Below are positions 43,504-51,635 of a stretch of 64,000 bases of DNA, piece by piece. The stretch is taken from NCBI GenBank assembly GCA_016286365.1, contig JAEESN010000002.1:186001-250000 (forward strand), read 5' to 3'. Position 1 is the first letter of the stretch. Every line of letters begins with the position of its first letter. A program made the translations under genes and the position numbers. Source of the DNA: Treponema sp. (lineage in GTDB: Bacteria; Spirochaetota; Spirochaetia; Treponematales; Treponemataceae). Under the pieces are notes generated by a model. It saw only the letters and a list, made by a program, of their open reading frames with translations. It was not told the origin of the DNA and made no database searches.

Positions 43504-43796
43504 ATCTTATATTTCTGGTCTTCTTCTTTTTCTGCCGGACGGTAGAGAATCACAACATTTCCGATTATTCTTACCAAAGTTGCATCGTTTTTAGAGCAGA
43601 TTTCCTGTGTAAGCTCAGTTTTTTCATCTTTATATTCGTTGAATTTTACTTTTATGAGCTCGTGTGCACTAAGGGAGCTGTCTATCATATTCTGGACACC
43701 GTCTGTAAGTCCTGCTCCACCGATTATTACTACCGGCTGAAAGTCATGAGCTGCTTTTTCCAAAAATTTTCTCTGTTTACTGTTTAATTCAATCAT
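43500..43796 (-). CDS. yhbY: YhbY/CRM-domain RNA-binding protein
   Basis: A 98-residue CRS1-YhbY domain protein that binds RNA and is linked to 50S ribosome assembly in bacteria. The family pattern LNSKQRKFLEKAAHDFQPVV, the GxxG-type loop IIGGAGLTDGV and LIKVKF is present. The start is taken as ATG at 43796 rather than the TTG at 43799; it overlaps the end of the HD gene by 8 bases. It is the last gene of the minus-strand run and ends in a 4-base overlap with the convergent reactivation gene, leaving no room for a terminator. Confidence 0.92.
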   Translation of the reverse strand: MIELNSKQRKFLEKAAHDFQPVVIIGGAGLTDGVQNMIDSSLSAHELIKVKFNEYKDEKTELTQEICSKNDATLVRIIGNVVILYRPAEKEEDQKYKI

Positions 43797-44907
43797 CAAT
43801 TAACTCCACACAGCCATAAGCTGTATCTTTAAATGCAAGAAAGTCATCTATATATTTTTTTGCCTGCTTGGAAATTGTATCCAGGCGGACTGCTTTTGTA
43901 TCTGTAAGAACAAGAGGGTTTATGTATCGCTGTTTTACATCCAGGCTTACGCAAAAATATTTTTCCGGATCGAGCGGTTCATCCGTATGTTCAATCTTCT
44001 TCATCTTCCTGAACGTTCTATAAAGCCGGTACACCCCGCCGTCGTCATAAACGTTCCCAAACTCTCTGTGGTACGCTTCTATTTTTTCAAAAATCTCCCT
44101 TTCAGAGAGTTTCATAAAATCCTTTTCCTGCAGAATCGTCTTCTGAAGGGCAAGATTCAATATGTGTCCTAAAAGCTGGAGCGTCAGTTTGTTTTCGTTC
44201 AGCTGAAGGATGTGTCCCGTAAGGCAGAAACGCCGGCAGTATTCCTCTGCAATTTCGTAAGTCTGAAAAGCCATCTCGGTAGAATCAAACTCGTTCTGGG
44301 CAATTACAAGGTCATTATAGCAGACTTTAATTGAATGTAAATCCCAGCTTCCGTCTAAAGCCATTCCCGAAGGAAACATGTATTCAAGGCGGTCTGCACT
44401 AAGCTGTGGAATTTCGTTATCTGCAATCGGGTAAAGGTGATAGTTGTTAACCTGTTCAACAGTAAGTCCGTCTTCCTTAAGGCATTCCAAAAGCTTTTCA
44501 TCAGCTTCTATGAGGTTTGCGTTTAATGCTTCTGTTGCAGTCTGAGTAAGGGCATCACCAAGGCGAAAATCTGCAACATGGCTGAAAACCGGAGTTGAAA
44601 CATCGTGGAGGAGTCCCGCAATTGTCTGAGCCTTGTTGTGTGTAAAATGCCAGATGATGAGAGCAACTCCAAGACTGTGCTGATACCTTGAATAATAAAA
44701 GCGGTTATTGTAAAGCGAAGTCCAGTCAGTGCCGCACAAAAGACCTATTCCCTTAAGGCGTGTTAGGATTGGAAGTTCAAGATATTTATCTAAAAAATAC
44801 GGAAGCTCTGCGGACAAAAGACGATGATACTCTCTGATATCATAATCAGAAGGTTTGTGGAGGCTCATCATTTTGTTCCAGTCAAAGCTTGTAAAATAGT
44901 TATCCAT
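43789..44907 (-). CDS. HD-domain phosphohydrolase
   Basis: A 372-residue HD-superfamily metal-dependent phosphohydrolase related to the dGTPase-like COG1078 group. The metal ligands appear as H77 (YSRYQHSLGV), H101-D102 (AGLLHDVSTPVFSH) and a later Asp in LSADRLEYMF (~170). Substrate is unknown; nucleotide or nucleic-acid phosphates are likely. No ribosome binding site is evident 11 bp after the mscS stop, so translation is probably coupled. Confidence 0.85.
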   Translation of the reverse strand: MDNYFTSFDWNKMMSLHKPSDYDIREYHRLLSAELPYFLDKYLELPILTRLKGIGLLCGTDWTSLYNNRFYYSRYQHSLGVALIIWHFTHNKAQTIAGLLHDVSTPVFSHVADFRLGDALTQTATEALNANLIEADEKLLECLKEDGLTVEQVNNYHLYPIADNEIPQLSADRLEYMFPSGMALDGSWDLHSIKVCYNDLVIAQNEFDSTEMAFQTYEIAEEYCRRFCLTGHILQLNENKLTLQLLGHILNLALQKTILQEKDFMKLSEREIFEKIEAYHREFGNVYDDGGVYRLYRTFRKMKKIEHTDEPLDPEKYFCVSLDVKQRYINPLVLTDTKAVRLDTISKQAKKYIDDFLAFKDTAYGCVELIDD

Positions 44908-44918
44908 TTTTAGTAATC

Positions 44919-45929
44919 TTATTTTTTAGTTTTAACAGTCTGTTTAGTTTTGGCAACTTGCTTAGTTATAACAGGTTTTGATTTTTCCTCTTTTAACATA
45001 GAAACATCCATGCGTGGGAACGGAGGTTCAATTTTCTGTTTTTTAAGTTCTTTTAAAAGAGTGATATGTACATCAGTTTTTGTCTGAATTAAATCTTTTG
45101 GTTTAAACCATGCAGCCACTGTAAGTCCGATTCCGCAGTCTTTAAATCCGTCTACCCAGGCACTTGCCGGAGGGTTTTGTAAAACTGTAGGACAGAGATT
45201 TGCAGCATTCACACAGATTTCGAGCGCTTTTTCCAGGTCTGTTCCGTATGGCACATCAATATTTATCGTGATTCTTCGTTTTGAATGATAGCTGTTGTTT
45301 GTAAGGTTATTGTTGATGATAGTAGCATTCGGTATTCGGATCATCTGATTGTCGTAAGTGTGAACACGGGTAGAAAGAAGGGTAACTGCATCTACAATTC
45401 CTGTTATTCCGTCTACACTGATTGTATCTCCCGTATGAACCGAACCTTCTGTAAGAATAAACAATCCGCTTATGATATTACTTAAAGAAGTCTGTGCTGC
45501 AAAACCGATTGCAACACCGGTAATTCCTGCCGCACCCCAGATTGCGCTGAGCTTAATTCCAAAGAGGCTTAAAACATACATCGCAATGCAGAAGTAAAAA
45601 AGATACTTAAAAATACGGCGGAGTAAATCAAAGCGTGTCTGCGGCAGTTTTTCAGAAGGAATCTTTTTTAAAAGCCGGATGATTACCTTATAGATAATCC
45701 AGAAGATGAGGATGATAAGAAGACCGCCAATCAGTTTAAAAATGTTTTCCGGACTGAACCAGCCTTTAATTGTATTTATAAAAGAGGAGGTTTGCTTGAT
45801 AAAGGTTTCGTCTGCCGCTTTAGAAATTGCTTCTGTAATAGTAGAACTCTGTGCAGCTTCTTCTGCCACTTCCTGAATGGCTTCTACTGTCTGTGCTGTT
45901 TCTGCTGCGTTTATGATTTCTTCTTCCAT
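44919..45929 (-). CDS. MscS-family mechanosensitive ion channel
   Basis: A 336-residue inner-membrane channel. An acidic/Ala-rich N-terminal region (~1-50) precedes three membrane segments (~62-84, ~103-125 and ~128-160); the pore helix shows the Gly/Ala pattern ITGVAIGFAAQTSLSNIISG, and the cytoplasmic beta domain follows (GDTISVDGITGIV). The C-terminus is Lys/Thr-rich (KTKQTVKTKK). It relieves turgor on hypo-osmotic shock. GGAG lies 7 nt before the ATG. It is 51 bp after nth. Confidence 0.92.
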   Translation of the reverse strand: MEEEIINAAETAQTVEAIQEVAEEAAQSSTITEAISKAADETFIKQTSSFINTIKGWFSPENIFKLIGGLLIILIFWIIYKVIIRLLKKIPSEKLPQTRFDLLRRIFKYLFYFCIAMYVLSLFGIKLSAIWGAAGITGVAIGFAAQTSLSNIISGLFILTEGSVHTGDTISVDGITGIVDAVTLLSTRVHTYDNQMIRIPNATIINNNLTNNSYHSKRRITINIDVPYGTDLEKALEICVNAANLCPTVLQNPPASAWVDGFKDCGIGLTVAAWFKPKDLIQTKTDVHITLLKELKKQKIEPPFPRMDVSMLKEEKSKPVITKQVAKTKQTVKTKK

Positions 45930-45980
45930 ATGAATCTCCGTATAAATCCCCGTGAATTTATATCTGCGTTTTTTATCTGA

Positions 45981-46616
45981 TTATTTTTCGTTGTGTCTGC
46001 ATAAATCCTTTATGATGCATTCAGTGCATTTTGGATTTTTTGCAGTGCAGACATATCTACCATGTAATAATATCCAATGATGAGCATTTTTTAAATACTT
46101 TTGCGGGATTCTTTTTAAAAGCGATTCTTCGATTTCTTCGGGCGTTTTTCCCTCTGCAAGACCGGTTTTAGGGCATACGCGTAAAAGATGAGTGTCTACC
46201 GGCATAGTTGGCTTTCCAAAATATACGTTTAAAACAACGTTTGCAGTTTTTCGACCGACCCCCGGAAGTGTCATAAGCTCTTCCCGTGAATCAGGAACTT
46301 TTGAATCAAAATCGCTGATTAGTTTTTTACAAAGCTCAATTATATTTTTTGATTTATTTTTATAAAGTCCCACAGGTTTTATATATTCAATCAGTTTTTC
46401 CTGTCCAAGTTCAAGCATTTTTTCCGGGCTGTCTGCAATTTTAAAAAGGTCTTTTGTTGCAAGGTTTACGCTTTTGTCTGTTGCCTGTGCAGAAAGAACT
46501 ACAGCAACCAGAAGTGTAAATGCGTTTGTAAAAGAAAGCTCAGGCTTCGGGTCCGGATTTTGTTTTTTCCATCGAGAAAGGCATTCTTCAATTTCTAGGG
46601 GAGTAAGGAGATTCAT
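45981..46616 (-). CDS. nth: Endonuclease III (DNA glycosylase/AP lyase)
   Basis: A 211-residue base-excision repair enzyme for oxidised pyrimidines. The helix-hairpin-helix LPGVGRKTANVVL carries catalytic K123, and MPVDTHLLRV carries catalytic D141. The iron-sulfur cluster ligands C190-x6-C197-x2-C200-x5-C206 are perfect. The ATG at 46616 overlaps the preceding stop as TAATG and is preferred; an ATG at 46628 would add four residues. It is translated together with the SGNH hydrolase upstream. Confidence 0.95.
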   Translation of the reverse strand: MNLLTPLEIEECLSRWKKQNPDPKPELSFTNAFTLLVAVVLSAQATDKSVNLATKDLFKIADSPEKMLELGQEKLIEYIKPVGLYKNKSKNIIELCKKLISDFDSKVPDSREELMTLPGVGRKTANVVLNVYFGKPTMPVDTHLLRVCPKTGLAEGKTPEEIEESLLKRIPQKYLKNAHHWILLHGRYVCTAKNPKCTECIIKDLCRHNEK

Positions 46617-47749
46617 TAAGCCTGCCATTTAAAAAGAGATAAATCGGTAAAGGCTTTAGCCATCTGTTCATATCCTTTTGCGCTTGGATGAAGGCCGTCT
46701 CCGCAGTCAAACTCTTTTTTAAGACAATCAGGATTAAGAGGGTCTTTCATATAGCTTTCAAAATCTATATAAGCGTCAAAGCCATCAGTTTTTCCCGCAT
46801 TGTCTTTTATCCAGGCATTAACCTTTTTACGGATGATTTCCCTTTCCAAAGTGTAGTCACCAAAATTCTTAAAAGGAAGAATTGTAGCTCCATAGATTTT
46901 CAGATTATTCCTGTGAGCTTCTACAATCATGTTTTTATAGCATTCAATTATCTTTGAATCGTCTGCATTAAGATAAATTATGTCATTTACCCCGTATAAA
47001 AGCACGATAAATGCGGCTCCCTTCTGCTCAAGGACATCGCGTTTAAATCGTTCAACACCCTGAATCAAAACGCAGGTTCCGCCGATTCCCTGATTAATTA
47101 CGGCAGGCTTGTTTTCTAAAGAATCGCTTTTCTGGATTATTCTGAAAAGATTGTCTGTCCAGCGGTTTTGTAAATCGTCCGTAGAGCCGCGTCCGTCTGT
47201 AATGGAATCTCCGAAACAGATGATGGCCTTGTTTTCTTTGATCGAACAAACTTCGATTCCGGCAAGAACATACCAGTGGGCTGTTTTATAAAAACGGGTA
47301 ATTGATTTTTTACAGGTTTTATTTCCTCTTGTCGGGAAAGAAAAGGTTCTTGAACCGGGATGTCCCGTAAGCTTTGAAGGAACCTTCCCGAAATGTATTG
47401 TTACAGAAAGTTCGGTAAGCGGCGGGAAAGAAAAATCTAAAGGATCAGAATAAACTTCTTCCCCGGGTTTTATAGTTACACTTTCAGTATTACCAAAGGT
47501 TAAAACCTTATCTGTGTCTTTAATAATTTTTCCACTTCCCTGGCTTTCAGAAACGGCGATATCAGCTTTTTTAATTGTAAGCTCGGAATCCCCGACTCTG
47601 TTCGAAAATCTTACCCGGATTTTATCTCCTCCGATTGAGGTGTGGACAATTTGCCTTAAGCTTTTATTGGAAAGGTTAAGGCGCGGCATATTAAAGTCTT
47701 CTGTAAGATACTGGGAGCTTGCCCAGGTTGCACAATAGTTTTCTTTCAT
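46616..47749 (-). CDS. SGNH/GDSL hydrolase with N-terminal beta domain
   Basis: A 377-residue esterase-like protein without a signal peptide. A beta-rich N-terminal domain (~1-170) precedes the SGNH domain: block I FGDSITDG with nucleophile S182, block II around GIGGTC, block III YGVNDI and block V DGLHPS with the catalytic Asp/His. Members deacetylate or de-esterify carbohydrates or lipids; the substrate is unknown, and a cytoplasmic acyl-oligosaccharide is plausible beside the GH9 enzyme. It follows metK by 10 bp. Confidence 0.88.
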   Translation of the reverse strand: MKENYCATWASSQYLTEDFNMPRLNLSNKSLRQIVHTSIGGDKIRVRFSNRVGDSELTIKKADIAVSESQGSGKIIKDTDKVLTFGNTESVTIKPGEEVYSDPLDFSFPPLTELSVTIHFGKVPSKLTGHPGSRTFSFPTRGNKTCKKSITRFYKTAHWYVLAGIEVCSIKENKAIICFGDSITDGRGSTDDLQNRWTDNLFRIIQKSDSLENKPAVINQGIGGTCVLIQGVERFKRDVLEQKGAAFIVLLYGVNDIIYLNADDSKIIECYKNMIVEAHRNNLKIYGATILPFKNFGDYTLEREIIRKKVNAWIKDNAGKTDGFDAYIDFESYMKDPLNPDCLKKEFDCGDGLHPSAKGYEQMAKAFTDLSLFKWQA

Positions 47750-47759
47750 ATCTTTGTGA

Positions 47760-48992
47760 TTAAATATTTTTCTTTAATTCTTCAACCTTGTCTGTTTTTT
47801 CCCAAGGGAATTCTTCGCGGCCAAAGTGACCATAAGAAGCGCTCTTACGGTAAATAGGCTGCTTAAGATTTAAAGTTTTGATTATTCCCGATGGTGAGCA
47901 GTCAAAAACTTTTTCCACCGCTGCTTCGATTTTTTCTTTAGCAACAGTTTCCGTTCCGAATGTCTCTACCATGATAGAAACAGGTTCTGGTACACCGATT
48001 GCGTATGCAAGTTCAACTTCGGCTCTTTGTGCAAGCCCCGCTTTTACAACGTTTTTTGCGATGTAGCGTGCCATATATGCAGCCGAGCGGTCTACCTTAG
48101 AAGGATCCTTTCCGGAGAATGCACCACCTCCATGGCGGCCCATTCCACCGTAAGTATCTACGATTATTTTTCTACCGGTTAAACCTGCATCTCCATCCGG
48201 GCCGCCAGTTACAAAGCGTCCAGTAGGATTAATATAGAATTTTGTATCCTTGTCTAAAAGTCCTGTAGGCTCTAAAACAGGTTTGATTATTTCGTTTATG
48301 ATTGCTTCTTTTAAAAGCTCGTGGTCTTTTTTGTCATCTTTGTCAAAGTGGTTCGGTTCATGCTGATGAGAAAGAACTACGGCATTGATTCTGCAAGGCT
48401 TGTGGTTTTCGTCATATTCAACTGTTACCTGAGATTTTGCATCAGGGCGGAGCCACGAAAGCTTTCCTGAATGACGAAGTTCGTGTGCCTTAAGAAGAAG
48501 CTGGTGTGCATAGTAAACAGGGGCCGGCATAAGGCTTGGAGTTTCGTTACATGCAAAACCGAACATCATTCCCTGGTCTCCTGCACCCTGTTTTCCTTCG
48601 TATTCATCAAGGCCTTTTCCGACTACACCCTGGTTTATATCTGCAGACTGAGCGTGAAGGCGATTTTCGAAAATACAGGTGTTTCCGTCCAGTCCGATTT
48701 CCGGTGCGTTATATCCGATCTGGAGTGCAACTGAACGAGCAATTTTTTCTACTTCTGCGTTGAATTTTTTTGTAAATGCATCATCAATCTTTATGCTCTG
48801 AAAGCCTATTTCTCCACCGACTAAAATAAAGTTTGTTGTGGAAAAAGTTTCGCATGCTACGTGTGCTTCCGGATCTAAAGAAAGACAGTAATCAAGGATT
48901 GAATCTGAAATCTGGTCACAAAGCTTATCGGGGTGACCTTCCCCTACAGATTCAGATGTAAATAAAGTGTGATTTTTTGTTAAGACAGACAT
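47760..48992 (-). CDS. metK: S-adenosylmethionine synthetase
   Basis: A 410-residue enzyme making SAM from methionine and [21 protein letters not shown] (H20 at the active site), [12 protein letters not shown] and [20 protein letters not shown] are the family signatures. The frame is open up to 49130, but the ATG at 48992 is the true start: it has AGGAG 6 nt upstream, and the extra stretch contains the promoter and riboswitch. It begins a minus-strand run (SGNH, nth, mscS, HD, yhbY). The leader matches a SAM-II riboswitch, so the product would repress its own translation. Confidence 0.96.
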   Translation of the reverse strand: MSVLTKNHTLFTSESVGEGHPDKLCDQISDSILDYCLSLDPEAHVACETFSTTNFILVGGEIGFQSIKIDDAFTKKFNAEVEKIARSVALQIGYNAPEIGLDGNTCIFENRLHAQSADINQGVVGKGLDEYEGKQGAGDQGMMFGFACNETPSLMPAPVYYAHQLLLKAHELRHSGKLSWLRPDAKSQVTVEYDENHKPCRINAVVLSHQHEPNHFDKDDKKDHELLKEAIINEIIKPVLEPTGLLDKDTKFYINPTGRFVTGGPDGDAGLTGRKIIVDTYGGMGRHGGGAFSGKDPSKVDRSAAYMARYIAKNVVKAGLAQRAEVELAYAIGVPEPVSIMVETFGTETVAKEKIEAAVEKVFDCSPSGIIKTLNLKQPIYRKSASYGHFGREEFPWEKTDKVEELKKNI

Positions 48993-48997
48993 ATAAG

Positions 48998-49068
48998 TCT
49001 CCTGTTTAGCAAGATTTATCGGTTCATACAAACCGATCCCGTTCGCAATTTTGGATAAATCAACGGGG
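48998..49068 (-). ncRNA. SAM-II-like riboswitch of metK, with an inserted hairpin
   Basis: Read on the minus strand, a 6-bp stem CCCGTT/AACGGG (49067-49062 and 49043-49038) encloses GATTTATCC..AATTGC. Loop bases GATTTATC (49061-49054) are fully complementary to GATAAATC (49020-49013), forming a pseudoknot, and TTGCTAAA then runs into the AGGAG ribosome binding site (49003-48999). GATTTA-CC..ATTGC, GATAAAT and GCTAAA are the conserved SAM-II strings. Between the stem and the second pseudoknot strand a further hairpin, CGGTT/AACCG, is inserted. Confidence 0.85.
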
Positions 49069-49094
49069 TCTGGAAAACCAGTTATTCTATCTGT

Positions 49095-49123
49095 AATATA
49101 ATACAAATGCGTCTTACTTGCAA
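49095..49123 (-). promoter_or_regulatory. metK: metK promoter
   Basis: TTGCAA (49123-49118), a 17-bp spacer and TATATT (49100-49095) on the minus strand predict a transcript starting near 49088, with a ~95-nt leader that contains the riboswitch. The TTGCAA is palindromic and may also serve the divergent gene: on the plus strand it is followed after 17 bp by TATTCT (49141-49146). Confidence 0.6.
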
Positions 49124-49207
49124 GAAACAAAAAAATGGATTATTCTGTTAATAGTATCAAAAACAGTAAAAAATTGTATGTTGGGTAAATGAGGGAAAGG
49201 AGTTTTA

Positions 49208-49525
49208 ATGTCATTAAAAAAATCTTTTTCAAAAGATAAGACAAAATGTACAGTTACATTTACAGTATCACCGGAAGCAGCGCAGGGAGCAAAAACAGTA
49301 AACATTGCTGGTGATTTTAACAGCTGGAGCAGCACAGATACACCCTTAAAACCAGGAAAAGACGGTGCATTCTCCGTAAAAATCGATCTTGATGTAAATA
49401 AAGAATATCAGTTCAGATATTTACTCGACGGTTGCAGATGGGAAAACGACTGGAAGGCAGATAAATACATTCCGGCTCCATACAGCAACGCAGATAATTC
49501 TGTTGTCTGCACTTATGTAAAATAA
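49208..49525 (+). CDS. Stand-alone CBM48/AMPK-beta-like glycogen-binding protein
   Basis: A 105-residue protein that consists of a single CBM48-type beta-sandwich domain. VNIAGDFNSWSS (~32-43), the LKPGKDGAFSVKIDL strand and EYQFRYLLDGCRWENDW (with the Trp and Tyr used for alpha-glucan binding) match the glycogen-binding domain of AMPK-beta and branching/debranching enzymes. No catalytic domain is attached, and there is no signal peptide. AAAGGAG precedes the ATG. It may tether other proteins to glycogen, linking to glgX and glgP; that is inference. Confidence 0.85.
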   Translation: MSLKKSFSKDKTKCTVTFTVSPEAAQGAKTVNIAGDFNSWSSTDTPLKPGKDGAFSVKIDLDVNKEYQFRYLLDGCRWENDWKADKYIPAPYSNADNSVVCTYVK

Positions 49526-49590
49526 TCAGAGAAAATAATCAGAAAGAAAATAAAATCTGGCGAAGGTCAGAAGAATTCAGATAAGACAAA

Positions 49591-49626
49591 AAAAACGATT
49601 AAAGCCACAGCTTTAATCGTTTTTTT
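49591..49626. terminator. Bidirectional rho-independent terminator
   Basis: An 11-bp perfect stem ACGATTAAAGC/GCTTTAATCGT (49595-49605 and 49610-49620) has a four-base loop, a T-run on the plus side and an A-run on the other. It lies between the convergent CBM48 and acyl-CoA synthetase genes and can serve both. Confidence 0.9.
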
Positions 49627-49685
49627 ATTCAATTTAAGATGCTCAGGCAATCATCCTGCCGCACATTCATATAATCAAATCAAAA

Positions 49686-51473
49686 TCAGCTTTTCTTAAT
49701 GTTTTCGTAAATCTTTGGAATAAAGTTTCTCTTTACTTTGTTAGAAGGAGTTAATTCCAGAGGTTCCTTAAGAATAGTGATTTTTGTAATCTGTTCGTAA
49801 GACTGAAGGCTCTTGTTTACCTTACTTACTTCGGATTTGATTGTGTCGAAAACTTCATCCTGAACAAATTCGTTGTTTCTTTCGCAGCCAAGGCGTTTGT
49901 ATAAATCATCGCTTGGGTAGATAAGAACTTCAATTTCTTCCGAAGTTTCGTCTCCGTCCTTGTAGTATCCGCGGCATGTAATCTGGGCAATATCGTCGCA
50001 AAGCTGGAATGCGTCTTCGATTTCTTCCGGATATACGTTTTTACCACCGCTTGTAACAATAAGGTTCTTTGCACGTCCGCAGAGCATAACGTAGTGTTCT
50101 TTATCCATCCAGCCAAGGTCACCTGTTTTAAGGAAGCCGTCCGGAGTGAACATTGCTTTTGTTTCTTCCGGCATGTTGTAGTAGCCCTGCATAACCATTG
50201 GACCTTTAACACAGATTTCACCAACTTCGCCTGTTTTAAGTGTTTTAGTATCATCCTCGCGGTCTACAACTTTCATTTCTTCATAAGGAGAAAAGTCGCG
50301 GCCAACACTCTGAATCTTAAAGTGTTCCATAGGATTCAATGTGATGATTGGAGAAGTTTCTGTAAGTCCGTATCCCTGGATAAAGTCGATACCCATTGCC
50401 TGATACTGTTTGAATACACCTTTTGCAAGAGGTCCGCCACCACAGATTGCAACGCGGAGAGTATAGATATTTGCCTGCTGTAAAACAGGTTTAAAGAGTT
50501 TTTTACCAATATTGATTCCGGTAATTGTTTTAGAAAGGAACGAAATACCTCTTAAAACAGCCATAACAAAGGAAACAATTGCACCCTTAGATTTAATTCC
50601 CTTTCTGATACCTGCTAAAAGCTTATTGTATAAGAGAGGAACACCAAGCATGATAGTGATTTTTCCTTCTTTTAATTCCTTCATAAGGCGGCTAACAGCC
50701 ATTGTCTTTCCAAATACAATTTCTGCTCCTACTTCGAGAGGACAGATGAAAGCAGCCTGCATTGTGTATGCATGGTGAATTGGTAAAAGTGCATAGAAAA
50801 CATCTTCTTTAAGGATGAGGAGGTTTGTCTGTGCGATGTAACCGTCTGCAATCATATTTTTGTGAGAAAGCATTACACCCTTTGGAGTTCCTGTTGTTCC
50901 CGAAGTAAAGAGGATGAGAGCAGTATCTGTTTCTACAGGAGGTTCGTTAGGTTTTACCTTTTTATCTGTTTTAAGATTGTAAACATAGAGATTTTTGTTT
51001 TCTCTGTTTAATGAATAAATCTTAAGCTTCTTAAAATTCTTTTCAAGATAAGGAATTTTTACGTCGTCAACAAAAGCGAATTTTGGTTCAGATGCTTTGA
51101 TGATGTTTCCTGTTTCCGGGTCATGAAGTGAATCTGCGATTGGAATTACAATACCGCTCGCATCCAAAACTGCAAGATAAGTAATTGCCCATTCCGGAGA
51201 GTTTTTACCTGCAACTGCTACGTGATCTCCTTTTTTAAGTCCGTTAGCAATAAACCAGTCGCTTAACTGTTTGATTTTTTTGTACACCTGTGAATAGGTG
51301 AGTGTGTTTTTAGAATCTTTAGGTCCGTCAAATGCTGTAAAACAAGGTCTGTCTGCAAAACGCTGAGCCTGAATTTTCATCAGTTCCGGGAATGTTGGCC
51401 ACTGTCCCGAAAAATCCTTTCCCCGATATTCATCAAGATAGGTCCATGAAATATTCTGTTTTAACTTTGCCAT
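49686..51473 (-). CDS. fadD: Long-chain acyl-CoA synthetase / AMP-binding ligase
   Basis: A 595-residue ANL-superfamily ligase that activates fatty acids with ATP and CoA. The AMP-binding P-loop LFTSGTTGTPKGVMLSH (~190-206), GYGLTETSP, and the C-terminal KTGDLGWMDKEHY and GRAKNLIVTSGGKNVYPEE are present. The family is broad; the exact acyl chain is not deducible. AGGAG precedes the ATG, and a promoter lies upstream. With the acyl-ACP thioesterase nearby it suggests that free fatty acids are made and reactivated. Confidence 0.9.
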   Translation of the reverse strand: MAKLKQNISWTYLDEYRGKDFSGQWPTFPELMKIQAQRFADRPCFTAFDGPKDSKNTLTYSQVYKKIKQLSDWFIANGLKKGDHVAVAGKNSPEWAITYLAVLDASGIVIPIADSLHDPETGNIIKASEPKFAFVDDVKIPYLEKNFKKLKIYSLNRENKNLYVYNLKTDKKVKPNEPPVETDTALILFTSGTTGTPKGVMLSHKNMIADGYIAQTNLLILKEDVFYALLPIHHAYTMQAAFICPLEVGAEIVFGKTMAVSRLMKELKEGKITIMLGVPLLYNKLLAGIRKGIKSKGAIVSFVMAVLRGISFLSKTITGINIGKKLFKPVLQQANIYTLRVAICGGGPLAKGVFKQYQAMGIDFIQGYGLTETSPIITLNPMEHFKIQSVGRDFSPYEEMKVVDREDDTKTLKTGEVGEICVKGPMVMQGYYNMPEETKAMFTPDGFLKTGDLGWMDKEHYVMLCGRAKNLIVTSGGKNVYPEEIEDAFQLCDDIAQITCRGYYKDGDETSEEIEVLIYPSDDLYKRLGCERNNEFVQDEVFDTIKSEVSKVNKSLQSYEQITKITILKEPLELTPSNKVKRNFIPKIYENIKKS

Positions 51474-51529
51474 TGCTGGTCTCCTGTTAGTTTCTCTTTG
51501 ACAAAACGTGTGATAATGTCATTTTTTTT

Positions 51530-51557
51530 ATGATAACATACCGTATTCATTTGTCAA
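51530..51557 (-). promoter_or_regulatory. fadD: fadD promoter
   Basis: On the minus strand a perfect TTGACA (51557-51552), a 16-bp spacer and TATCAT (51535-51530) with an extended TG (TGT before the box) form a good sigma-70 type promoter. Downstream, TGACA and TGTCA arms ~14 bases apart may be an operator. Confidence 0.6.
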
Positions 51558-51622
51558 TAATATAAGAATTTATTTAGTTTATTTATAGCATTTATTTAAT
51601 TTAAAAATCTGAAAAACGTGCC

Positions 51623-51635
51623 TATAATTAAAGAT
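51623..51635 (+). promoter_or_regulatory. -10 box abutting the NlpC gene start (leaderless type)
   Basis: A perfect TATAAT (51623-51628) is followed by 7 nt and the ATG at 51636. An in-frame GTG at 51618 lies upstream of the box, so it cannot be the start of this transcript. Confidence 0.5.

Noticed and set aside
48993-49130. 46-residue N-terminal extension of MetK
   Set aside because: The in-frame extension covers the promoter and riboswitch; the ATG at 48992 has a good ribosome binding site and matches the family start.
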